Of a stretch of DNA of 49,378 nucleotides, positions 34,899 to 41,980 are shown in pieces (the stretch's first letter is position 1; each line of letters begins with the position of its first letter). The DNA comes from Candidatus Methylomirabilis sp. (GTDB lineage: Bacteria; Methylomirabilota; Methylomirabilia; Methylomirabilales; Methylomirabilaceae). Where the stretch lies: assembly GCA_002634395.1 (NCBI GenBank), contig NSJM01000013.1, positions 1-49,378 of the forward strand, read 5' to 3'. Position numbers and translations under genes: made by a program. The notes beneath the pieces were generated by a model. That model saw only the letters and a list, made by a program, of their open reading frames with translations, searched no databases and was not told the DNA's origin.

Positions 34899-35987
34899 TC
34901 ATTTAACGGCAGGCGCGACATATCCAAGTACGGTAAGTATCACGATGTACGCAATGATGGCGATCCCGATCGATCGGAAGCGCGGGCTGGGCTCTCCCAG
35001 GGCTGACCGTTTGTCCAAAAACGGGACCAGCAAGAGGAACAGCCCGCCCAGCGTGAAACCCAGCACCCCTAACACCTCACCGTCAAACGGACCGACCTTC
35101 GCCGGAATATACTTTAGGCTCTGAAACATGAAGACGAAGTACCATTCCGGTCGGATGCCGGCAGGCGCCGGGGCAAAGGGATCGGCCTTTTGCCCTAATT
35201 CCCACGGGGACAACGCGGCCAGGGCAGCCAAGAGCCCAAGGGTGACAAACCAGCCGAAGAGATCTCGGAGCAGAAAATTCGGAGCAAACGGCATGGTCGG
35301 AAGCGGCCGCCCCGCCCGGGCTCGTTCCACGGTCGGGGGAACGCTCATCCCTTGCTTCTGGACCAGGAACAGATGAAGACCGAGAATCAGGGTCGTGAGC
35401 GCTGGTAGGATCGCAATATGGATCCCGTAAAAACGGGAAACCGTCGCACCGGTTACCTCGTCACCACCGCGGAGGAGCCTCATCAGTATATGACCCACAA
35501 ACGGGAATTGCCCGGCGATCTCGGTCCCGACCTTGGTGGCAAAATACGATAGGACATTCCAGGGCAGCAGATACCCGCTGAAACCGAAGAACAGCACCAC
35601 ACCGAACAGCATCATTCCGGTCACCCATGTCAGTTCTCGCGGCTTTCGGTAGCCCTGGGTGAGGTAGACACTGAACAGGTGGACCATCATCGTCAACACC
35701 ATCAGGTTCGCCGACCAGCTATGAATCGACCGAACGAGCCAGCCGAATTGAACGTCGGTCATGATGAATTGCACGCTCTCATACGCCTCTTCGCCGCTGG
35801 GCCGGTAGTAGAGGGTCAGCAAAATCCCTGTGGCCACTTGAATCCCGAAGAGAAAGAGCGTCATCCCGCCGAAATAATACCAGACGGTATGGCGATGGAC
35901 GGGGATGACCTTCTTCTGGATGAGATGCTTAAGCGGCCAGAGGTCGATTCGTTCTTCCAGCCAGGATGTGATTCGATCCGCGGTCAC
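34899..35987 (-). CDS. Cytochrome b of a Rieske/cytochrome b complex (bc1/b6f type, fused b6 and subunit IV)
   Basis: From GTG 35987 the product has 362 residues. The N-terminal half holds haem-ligand His pairs in [12 protein letters not shown] with [10 protein letters not shown], and [10 protein letters not shown] with ILGLHLFLV, each pair 14 apart. The Qo-site motif P-E-W-Y reads [12 protein letters not shown] in the second half. Seven or eight helices are visible. It should bind two b haems and oxidise menaquinol with the Rieske protein. I see no cytochrome c1 or f gene next to it; the following genes are multihaem cytochromes that may take that role. An upstream in-frame start at 36395 is an antisense-like extension through the Rieske gene and is rejected. 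Confidence 0.93.
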   Translation of the reverse strand: MTADRITSWLEERIDLWPLKHLIQKKVIPVHRHTVWYYFGGMTLFLFGIQVATGILLTLYYRPSGEEAYESVQFIMTDVQFGWLVRSIHSWSANLMVLTMMVHLFSVYLTQGYRKPRELTWVTGMMLFGVVLFFGFSGYLLPWNVLSYFATKVGTEIAGQFPFVGHILMRLLRGGDEVTGATVSRFYGIHIAILPALTTLILGLHLFLVQKQGMSVPPTVERARAGRPLPTMPFAPNFLLRDLFGWFVTLGLLAALAALSPWELGQKADPFAPAPAGIRPEWYFVFMFQSLKYIPAKVGPFDGEVLGVLGFTLGGLFLLLVPFLDKRSALGEPSPRFRSIGIAIIAYIVILTVLGYVAPAVK

Positions 35988-35992
35988 CTGAC

Positions 35993-36442
35993 TTATCCTT
36001 TCATAACAATGACCTGATCTCCCCGGACGTTCAGCTTCAAAGCTTCCAGGGGCCGGGGCGGCGGACCGCTGACGTTTTTCCCATTCAGGTCGTACACGCC
36101 ATTGTGGCATGCGCACCAGATATCCTGCCGCTCTTCCCGATATTGTACCGTGCATTCCAGGTGAGTACAGACCGCAGAAAAAGCCCGCAACTCGCCTGCC
36201 GCCGTCTTCACCAAGATACCAGGCCGACTCCTGAAGCGAAAGATTTGTCCGGAGTTCGCCTTCAATTCCGCGAGCTTCCAGGGAAGGGTTACGCTGAACG
36301 TGGTCGGTTCGGCAAGCTTTGGGGGAATCAGGTATTTCGCAATCGGGTACAGCATGGATACGAAGAGCACGCCCAGGGAACTCCCCAAAAGCCAATTCAC
36401 CGCACGTCGCCCGCGGTCGACCTGTTCATCTTGCTGTGACAC
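35993..36442 (-). CDS. Rieske iron-sulphur protein
   Basis: From GTG 36442, with GGAGGG 8 bases upstream, the product has about 149 residues. One N-terminal helix ([20 protein letters not shown]) anchors a small Rieske domain. The cluster ligands are complete: C-T-H-L-E-C and C-A-C-H-N-G. The end VIVMKG precedes the cytochrome b start by 5 bases. It carries electrons from quinol at the Qo site of the following cytochrome b. A TTG at 36448 is a poorer start. This is the first gene after the terminator-like hairpin at 36470-36496. Confidence 0.94.
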   Translation of the reverse strand: MSQQDEQVDRGRRAVNWLLGSSLGVLFVSMLYPIAKYLIPPKLAEPTTFSVTLPWKLAELKANSGQIFRFRSRPGILVKTAAGELRAFSAVCTHLECTVQYREERQDIWCACHNGVYDLNGKNVSGPPPRPLEALKLNVRGDQVIVMKG

Positions 36443-36469
36443 GACCAATCCCTCCTTCAGACGTGAACG

Positions 36470-36496
36470 TGAAAAGCCAGCCTGTCAGGCTGGCTT
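36470..36496 (-). terminator. Intrinsic-terminator-like hairpin between mtrB and the Rieske gene
   Basis: The arms AAGCCAGCCTG (36474-36484) and CAGGCTGGCTT (36486-36496) are perfect complements separated by one base. On the minus strand the right side is followed by TTTTC. This is the form of a rho-independent terminator, 60-90 bases after the mtrB stop, and should divide the decahaem-mtrB transcript from the Rieske-cytochrome transcript, fully or partly. Confidence 0.7.
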
Positions 36497-36557
36497 CCGT
36501 ACTTCTTTCGTACACAACGTACTCACACCGGCAAGCCGCCGGAAACCGAGGCCTCAC

Positions 36558-38972
36558 TCAGAACTGATAACGAAGCGTAAATGCTGCAATGTGGGCTTCG
36601 TAATTCTGGAGAAACTGAGCGCCCAAGAAGGTATCGGTCGTCGCCGGTAAGTTCGTGAGGCCTGATTGCCCGATCGTATCGGTCGACCAATCTTTCTCTT
36701 TAAACCGCTCAAATCGGTATTCACCCTTAAGACTCCAGTTTGTGGTCACGTTATAGCGAAGGGCGGCGATCAGGGTATGAAGGTTCGTGTTCGCCACCGG
36801 ATAGCGGACGGCTTTCGCGCTCGCTTGCTGGGCTCCGGTGCCACTAGTCGGCGTCACCGGGTTAAATGAATTGATGATCGTGTCGGCATCCGAAAAGGTG
36901 TAGGTCAGCCGAAAATTGAGGCGCTTGGGGATCAGGGCGACGTCGGTGCCCACCCCATAAGTATCAACCTTGTCTCTGTTCAGGCTCCTCCAATTAAAAT
37001 CAGAAAAATCGCAGACGACGTTACTGACGGCAGCCGTGGGATTCGTGAACGCACACCCTGCCGCCGGTGTGGTCGCCGTAGATACATTGCTGACGACCGG
37101 CCTGGACCGAGAGAGCTGATCGTATTTGAACTCCTCCCTCATGTAGTTCACAAAAAACGACAGCCACGAGAAAGGACTGTAGGCCAAATCACCACCCAGG
37201 CTCCACCCCCATGATTCCTGCAGTCCGAGCCCGGACTTGTCAAAGTCATCCCGAATCAGGCTATAGGTGGTCGTAAAGTTCAACGTCTCGAAGGGGGTAA
37301 CTGATGCTAAGAGTTCCACTCGGTCCCGGGTCCGATCGGCTTCGTCGAACTTCCGAAGCAGAATCGATTGACCCTGGAGATTCGGCACCCCTGGCCCCAG
37401 ATCCTCCCCTTCGATGTCGGAAACGACATGCGCCTCATGGGCCTGGGTCACATATTCGTCGATATTGCGCCAGCTCCGGCGATAGGCACCTCGGAAGAGC
37501 AGCCAGTCGACTGGTGTAAAATCAACGCTGGTCTTCAGGAAGTGCTCATCACTGGTCGGTGTCTCGCGGTATTGCGAATCGCGGTCCCATCGCTCCCACT
37601 CGTAGCCCAGTTTGAAATGAAGGTCGCTGAGAAGAGAATAACCCGCGTCCAGGTGGGCATTATGCTTGGTGTAGGAAGACGGCGCAGTGACCCGCGTCTC
37701 GGCCGTAAGCGACGTATCCCGGACCGTATGCGTAGGAAACACAATCTCAGGCGTTCGATTATTGAAGTCATAAAAGCGGTAGCCCCCGTACAGCGTCAGC
37801 GGCAAAGCGGCAAGCGGACGGCTTGTCCCGTTGAGCGTCACGAGGGTCGTCCTGATCTCCCCATCCAAGCTGTTTCTTGGGAGCGCCAATTGCGGATCGG
37901 CTGCCAGAGCCGGGTTGATGGTGTGGGAGACAAACGATTCATCCTGGAGCCGCCACCCATAAGAGACCTTTCCCGTGATCCTGGTCCGGTACGGAAGCGA
38001 AAGACCACCCGATAGAAATACGTTATGCGCCTGATTGCTCGGATCCATCGTCGCTCGTCCCAGCGCGGATGCGGTCGCGCTGCTCGCCGCCGACAGCGGA
38101 TTGTCGAACGTGATATTGTCGACGCTCTGGTCGAAAATCGAGGCGGTGTAGCCGAGGCCGACATTCCAACCTGGTCGAGCGTACTGCGTCTTGACCTCAA
38201 TCTGGTGAGTCCGGTTAAAGAGTGGGGCCGGAAGCTCGACGATATTACCCCCTGGGCTGCTGAAGCCCGCGCCGAAAGGGATCGTCCCGTCCTTCTGTGT
38301 GAAGGTATAGCGGACACCGAAATCCAACGAATCTGTCAGGTTGTACTTTAACCCGAATCCCGCTTTGGAGGTCAGGAAGCTGAGATCCACCGGCGTGGCA
38401 TTGGCCAGGAAGCCTGCCAGCACGGAGGCTCTTGTGGCCGGAGTAGCGGCCTGAACTGTCGAGGCAACACCGGACGGCAAAGTCAGATTTGGGTTGTTGT
38501 TATCGTACGTGGTAGTAAACAGGGTCCGTCCCGTCGTACTCAACTGGTGCGGGACCTGATCCCAGAAGATCTCCAGATCATAGTCACCGTACTTCCCGAC
38601 CCGGAACAGGTAGCTCTGATCTTGCTTAAAGGAATCAATTGCGGAGAACTCGACGTATTGTTTCTTATCTTTGGTTTCAAGAGAGAGTCGGACATGGTCC
38701 AGAAAAGGACTTTCCTCGAGTACCCGATACTCCTGGAACTTGGCCGAACTCCGATTGCCATCGATATCGCGATACCCTCCCTCGATATCTATCCCCGTGA
38801 TGCCAAGGTTAAAGGGTAGCCGATTATTGAGCCAGCTCACCCATAAAGGGGGTGCCTCCTGCTGTTGAAGCGAGGCCTCTTCAGCATAACCCGATGCCAC
38901 GACAGTCAGCAGCAGGGCTATGGCGAGCGGCAGCGCTTTGCCAATCTGTTTCGTCCAGTCGATTGCCTCCAT
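36558..38972 (-). CDS. mtrB: MtrB/PioB-family outer-membrane beta-barrel of a porin-cytochrome conduit
   Basis: The 804-residue protein has a signal peptide (LPLAIALLLTVVASGYAEEA), then an extensive alternating beta-strand pattern. Examples are FNLGITGIDIEGGYRDIDG, YDLEIFWDQVPHQLSTTGRT, GFGLKYNLTDSLDFGVRYTF and LSFFVNYMREEFKYDQ. It ends with the outer-membrane assembly signal (FTLRYQF). The FWDQVPHQLSTTGRTLF segment matches the MtrB/PioB family (decahaem-associated outer-membrane protein). In known systems this barrel holds an MtrA-type decahaem cytochrome and lets electrons cross the outer membrane. ATG 38972 follows GGAGGAACG. The gene follows the decahaem cytochrome by 33 bases. Length is longer than Shewanella MtrB, as in many other phyla. 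Confidence 0.93.
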   Translation of the reverse strand: MEAIDWTKQIGKALPLAIALLLTVVASGYAEEASLQQQEAPPLWVSWLNNRLPFNLGITGIDIEGGYRDIDGNRSSAKFQEYRVLEESPFLDHVRLSLETKDKKQYVEFSAIDSFKQDQSYLFRVGKYGDYDLEIFWDQVPHQLSTTGRTLFTTTYDNNNPNLTLPSGVASTVQAATPATRASVLAGFLANATPVDLSFLTSKAGFGLKYNLTDSLDFGVRYTFTQKDGTIPFGAGFSSPGGNIVELPAPLFNRTHQIEVKTQYARPGWNVGLGYTASIFDQSVDNITFDNPLSAASSATASALGRATMDPSNQAHNVFLSGGLSLPYRTRITGKVSYGWRLQDESFVSHTINPALAADPQLALPRNSLDGEIRTTLVTLNGTSRPLAALPLTLYGGYRFYDFNNRTPEIVFPTHTVRDTSLTAETRVTAPSSYTKHNAHLDAGYSLLSDLHFKLGYEWERWDRDSQYRETPTSDEHFLKTSVDFTPVDWLLFRGAYRRSWRNIDEYVTQAHEAHVVSDIEGEDLGPGVPNLQGQSILLRKFDEADRTRDRVELLASVTPFETLNFTTTYSLIRDDFDKSGLGLQESWGWSLGGDLAYSPFSWLSFFVNYMREEFKYDQLSRSRPVVSNVSTATTPAAGCAFTNPTAAVSNVVCDFSDFNWRSLNRDKVDTYGVGTDVALIPKRLNFRLTYTFSDADTIINSFNPVTPTSGTGAQQASAKAVRYPVANTNLHTLIAALRYNVTTNWSLKGEYRFERFKEKDWSTDTIGQSGLTNLPATTDTFLGAQFLQNYEAHIAAFTLRYQF

Positions 38973-39005
38973 AGCCCGTTCCTCCGCGTAATGCAGATCC
39001 CCGCC

Positions 39006-40007
39006 TCAGTTCACGAAGGCGAATCCTGATGGATGGTTCGATCCATGGATCTTCTGGTGGCAGTTGACGCAGCCTCTGTTGATGACAAACCTCGAGCCGG
39101 TCGTCGGATCGTATGGGTTGGTTGGGTGCCTGGTCTCGATGTGGCACTGCTGACAGAGGCGGGGAACTCTGACCTTTAGGAGCCTTGCGTTCGTAGAACC
39201 GTGCGGCTCATGGCAGTTGGAACAGCTTTCCGTGACAGGCGCATGTTCCCAGAGAAACGGTCCCCGCTTCTCGGCATGGCACTTGAAGCAGTTCTCATTG
39301 ACCGAATCTTCCCGGAGCATCGCCTGCGTAACGGTTCCATGGGGGTTGTGGCAGTCGGAGCAACTGATTTTCCCCTCGCGTAGCGGCATGTGAGAGCTAC
39401 GCTGGAGCTGGGCCCGCCTGGTCTGGTGACATTGGGAGCAGACCTCGATGGCGGTCGGCTTCGCCAGGTTGTATCGATCGGACACCGACTCCATCACCTT
39501 GTGACAGGTGACACAGGCAACGCCACGCATCTCGTGGGTGCTCCCCTTCCAGAAGGTGTGCTCACCCTTCTCGTGACAGCCGTTCACACATGTGGCATTC
39601 TGCGCCTCGACCGGCTCTGCCCCCTTCTTGAAGGTCATCATTGTCTCTTTTGCGCCCCCCTCCGTCTCTACGTGCGGGCCTCCAGGGCCGTGGCAGGACT
39701 CACAGCCACGCTGCTCTTGAGGGGTACGGGGATTCACAGACATGATGCGCCCCATCTTCGTCTTGTGGAAGCGCTGGGTCGACTCCTCGTGACACGTCAG
39801 ACAGGACTCGCTCCCCACGTACTTGGCGTGTGGCGGGGAACCGGTCCACTGAGGACGAGGCGCGGCAGTGCTCGCGGTAGATGCCTCTTGGGCATGAAGA
39901 GCTTCAGAGCCGGGGGGCGGCGAACTCAATCGACTGCAGGCCCATCCAACGAGGAGAGCAACAGCCAGCAGGGGCAACAGGGCAACGACAGCGTCACGTT
40001 TCTTCAT
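39006..40007 (-). CDS. DmsE/MtrA-type decahaem cytochrome c, partner of the MtrB barrel
   Basis: The 333-residue protein has a helix LLPLLAVALLVGWAC containing a lipobox-like LVGWAC, so it may be a lipoprotein. It has nine CXXCH motifs and one CX3CH motif (C-V-N-G-C-H), hence ten haem sites. Strings SCSDCHNPHGTVTQ, NCFKCHAEKRGPFLWEHAPV and SCSNCHEPHGSTNARLLK are the DmsE/MtrA signature. The protein should sit in the periplasm, inserted in the MtrB barrel, and pass electrons to the cell exterior. It is the first gene of the cluster, with a clear promoter at 40074-40102. Its third site has four residues in the loop position, which is unusual. Confidence 0.93.
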   Translation of the reverse strand: MKKRDAVVALLPLLAVALLVGWACSRLSSPPPGSEALHAQEASTASTAAPRPQWTGSPPHAKYVGSESCLTCHEESTQRFHKTKMGRIMSVNPRTPQEQRGCESCHGPGGPHVETEGGAKETMMTFKKGAEPVEAQNATCVNGCHEKGEHTFWKGSTHEMRGVACVTCHKVMESVSDRYNLAKPTAIEVCSQCHQTRRAQLQRSSHMPLREGKISCSDCHNPHGTVTQAMLREDSVNENCFKCHAEKRGPFLWEHAPVTESCSNCHEPHGSTNARLLKVRVPRLCQQCHIETRHPTNPYDPTTGSRFVINRGCVNCHQKIHGSNHPSGFAFVN

Positions 40008-40073
40008 CTCTTTCGAACCCTTCTTGTATGGAACGTGAACGGAAACGCGACTCTGAATTCGAGTGGCGGATGG

Positions 40074-40102
40074 ACTATATGATTGCCTGCACGGAATGTC
40101 AA
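40074..40102 (-). promoter_or_regulatory. Sigma-70 promoter of the decahaem-mtrB operon
   Basis: On the minus strand a perfect TTGACA (40102-40097), 17 bases, and TATAGT (40079-40074) lie about 70 bases before the decahaem ATG (40007). This is the best sigma-70 promoter match found in the window, suggesting steady expression. A dyad at 40137-40150 is centred about 40 bases upstream of the -35 element. Confidence 0.75.
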
Positions 40103-40136
40103 GTGTTTACCTGTCCCGTGTTCCACCATGATCTAC

Positions 40137-40150
40137 GCCCTCTATAGGGC
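40137..40150. promoter_or_regulatory. Dyad GCCCT-N4-AGGGC upstream of the decahaem promoter
   Basis: Five-base arms around CTAT form a short operator-like palindrome about 35-48 bases upstream of the -35 hexamer. It could be a regulator site. Short dyads are frequent by chance in GC-rich DNA. Confidence 0.3.
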
Positions 40151-40235
40151 AGGGCTACCGGATTGTTTATTCAGATGGCATACAGGGCTCTCGCCACTCT
40201 GACACGGTCGAGAGAGGAACCACAATGTGTAGGCA

Positions 40236-40898
40236 TCAAGAAATATCGAGTCCGCCGCGAACCTCTGATTCACCCAGTTGATTACCATACATCTTTAGAA
40301 CAATCTCATAGTGGCCCGGCGGGAATTGACCGCCGGTTCCAATTGGAACTGTGTCGACAGGGCCAATAATAAGGGCTACCGGTTCATCAGCGGCCCACGT
40401 GGCCTCAACGACACCGCCCGCGACAGCATGATCACCTGCAGCATACGTCGTCCATTGGACGACGAACCTGATTGAGCGGCCCGGAGGTTCATGAGACTTC
40501 AGCCGCGCTTCCCAGTACAGCCACTGTCGCTGTCCGCTCGGGAAACGGCTGCCGTATACACGTCGTTCGTCAGGTGCAATCTCGGACAGTGCGCTGCGAG
40601 GCGTCAACGTGGTTCGGTCTAGATTCGGGTTGGAACGAGACGGGTCAGACGGCCTCATCTCCGGATGCCATGCGAATACTCTCACTTCGGATTCGCTGAT
40701 TTGGGCTATCAAGCAAAACATATTCATGCGGTGCTCATAACACAGATGATCCCTGACCGTCGGTACGATCGCAAGCGCTGCCCCTACTGCAATCAGGGAA
40801 ACGACCACGGCAATACAGGCCACCGTCAATCGGTACCGGCGCTTCTGTGCGGAGTGAGAAGATTCAGGATCCACTGCCGCTATCCTTGATACAGCCAC
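40236..40898 (-). CDS. Single-pass membrane protein of unknown function
   Basis: The 220-residue frame has a helix at about 26-46 (LTVACIAVVVSLIAVGAALAI) after a short charged N-terminus, so the remaining 170 residues would be outside the inner membrane. Visible strings are SALSEIAPDERRVYGSRFPSG, WLYWEARLKSHEPPG, SIRFVVQWTTYAAGDHAVAGG and FPPGHYEIVLKMYG. They suggest a beta-sandwich, but I do not recognise a family. It lies upstream of, and in the same direction as, the cytochrome cluster, yet 228 bases and a promoter separate it from the decahaem gene. A codon-usage or homology test would decide whether it is real. Confidence 0.55.
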   Translation of the reverse strand: MAVSRIAAVDPESSHSAQKRRYRLTVACIAVVVSLIAVGAALAIVPTVRDHLCYEHRMNMFCLIAQISESEVRVFAWHPEMRPSDPSRSNPNLDRTTLTPRSALSEIAPDERRVYGSRFPSGQRQWLYWEARLKSHEPPGRSIRFVVQWTTYAAGDHAVAGGVVEATWAADEPVALIIGPVDTVPIGTGGQFPPGHYEIVLKMYGNQLGESEVRGGLDIS

Positions 40899-40910
40899 TG
40901 AGAAGTCTCA

Positions 40911-41384
40911 CTATGGCTCTGCTGGTCTGTAGCATACCAGCTCAAAGTCTCCGGAACTGAACCATATTGTCCATTCTTTCCCGATACTTATCAACGACTC
41001 TTCAACGAACACATTAGAAACACAGGCGGCTCTTAAGATTCGCATAACGCTGATCCGCGTGATGTCCTCATCGCCATAGCGGAACGTCACCGCAAACGGA
41101 TTCAATTTCCGCAGTTCCTCCATTAGAAGCGGCAACGGAATATCCTGAGCTGTCAGTAGGCGGGCGAGTTCCTCCAGGTCATGTGTTCGCCCAAATACGA
41201 CGCCATGCGAAACCAGTACGGCCTTAAGTCACTTTTCCACCGCCTGCTGTGCGTGAAAACAGATGCTGGAAAGCGGCGCCTCCGCAATATCTCGAAGCAA
41301 CTTGAACGTCTTGTAGTCGCGGGCCGCCATCCTGAGTAGTGTTTTGGCCTCCACAGTGGCCGGCTTGCGCTCATCCGGCTTCAT
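40911..41384 (-). pseudogene. HEPN-domain toxin (HepT-like) interrupted by an in-frame TGA
   Basis: From ATG 41384 the frame reads MKPDERKPATVEAKTLLRMA, SICFHAQQAVEK, then TGA (41229-41231). It continues in the same phase with L-K-A-V-L-V-S-H-G-V-V-F, R-T-H-D-L-E-E-L and LPLLMEELRKLNPFAV to TAG at 40911-40913. The residue expected between EK and LK in HEPN proteins is usually A, Y or W, so the TGA replaces one codon. HEPN proteins are RNases paired with MNT nucleotidyltransferases. The gene start overlaps the MNT stop, the usual arrangement. The C-terminal part diverges from short HEPN proteins. As written it is truncated to about 51 residues. Confidence 0.7.
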
Positions 41385-41714
41385 AGAGGATCCTTCCTCC
41401 CGCAGGGCCCAGTAGATGGGACTGCTGCACCAGGCTTTTCTCGCCTCCACCTCAGCTTCGGAGTATACAAGCAGGTCCACTCCAGCACCGATAGATCCCA
41501 CTACACCGCGCAGGCGAACCATCTCTGTGTATTTGTCGGACACCTCCGGCTCAATGACCACCAGGTCCACATCAGAACACTCGTCCGCTTCATCCCGCGC
41601 GCGAGACCCAAATGGAATGACCTTCCTAGGGCGAGATGCGGCCGTGATGCGGCGAACGGCTTCTTGTAGAGTCTTTTCAGCGATGACACTTCTGACCCAA
41701 TCACATGCGGACTT
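41371..41714 (-). pseudogene. MNT nucleotidyltransferase antitoxin, frameshifted and without a good start
   Basis: The frame contains the nucleotidyltransferase core IPFGSRARDEADECSDVDLVVIEP, where G-S-R-A-R and D-V-D-L are the catalytic pattern. The expected C-terminus G-R-I-L-Y-E-A-G-stop is present only in another phase (stop 41371-41373). One missing G in the GGGAGGAAGG stretch at about 41395-41402 explains this. Without it, the frame fuses to the HEPN gene. No ATG, GTG or TTG begins the N-terminus in phase after the TAA at 41715-41717. The pair would be an MNT/HEPN module that has lost function, or an error-prone region of the assembly. Confidence 0.65.
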
Positions 41715-41980
41715 TTAACTTATCGGAATGCAGGATTTTCACATGTCTAGTGCCATCTGCGCCTTTAAGTCAGCCAAAACCTACCCCCCGATCCAAGGGA
41801 ATGTCAAGTTGAAACTGGCGCCGTGGCGCTGACCACGTTCCGATCTTTCTACGCAATCCATCTACACTTGCAACAGAGCTTTACGCATGAAATATCGCTT
41901 GTCGCATGGAACGGGTTCGCCTATGATGAGAACACGATTGTCAACGTAGAACGGTCAACCGGCGCAGGAACATACGTAAG

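Noticed and set aside
34899-36395. 498-codon version of cytochrome b starting at 36395
   Set aside because: The first 136 codons overlap the Rieske gene in another phase and show no cytochrome b features. GTG 35987 is the sensible start.
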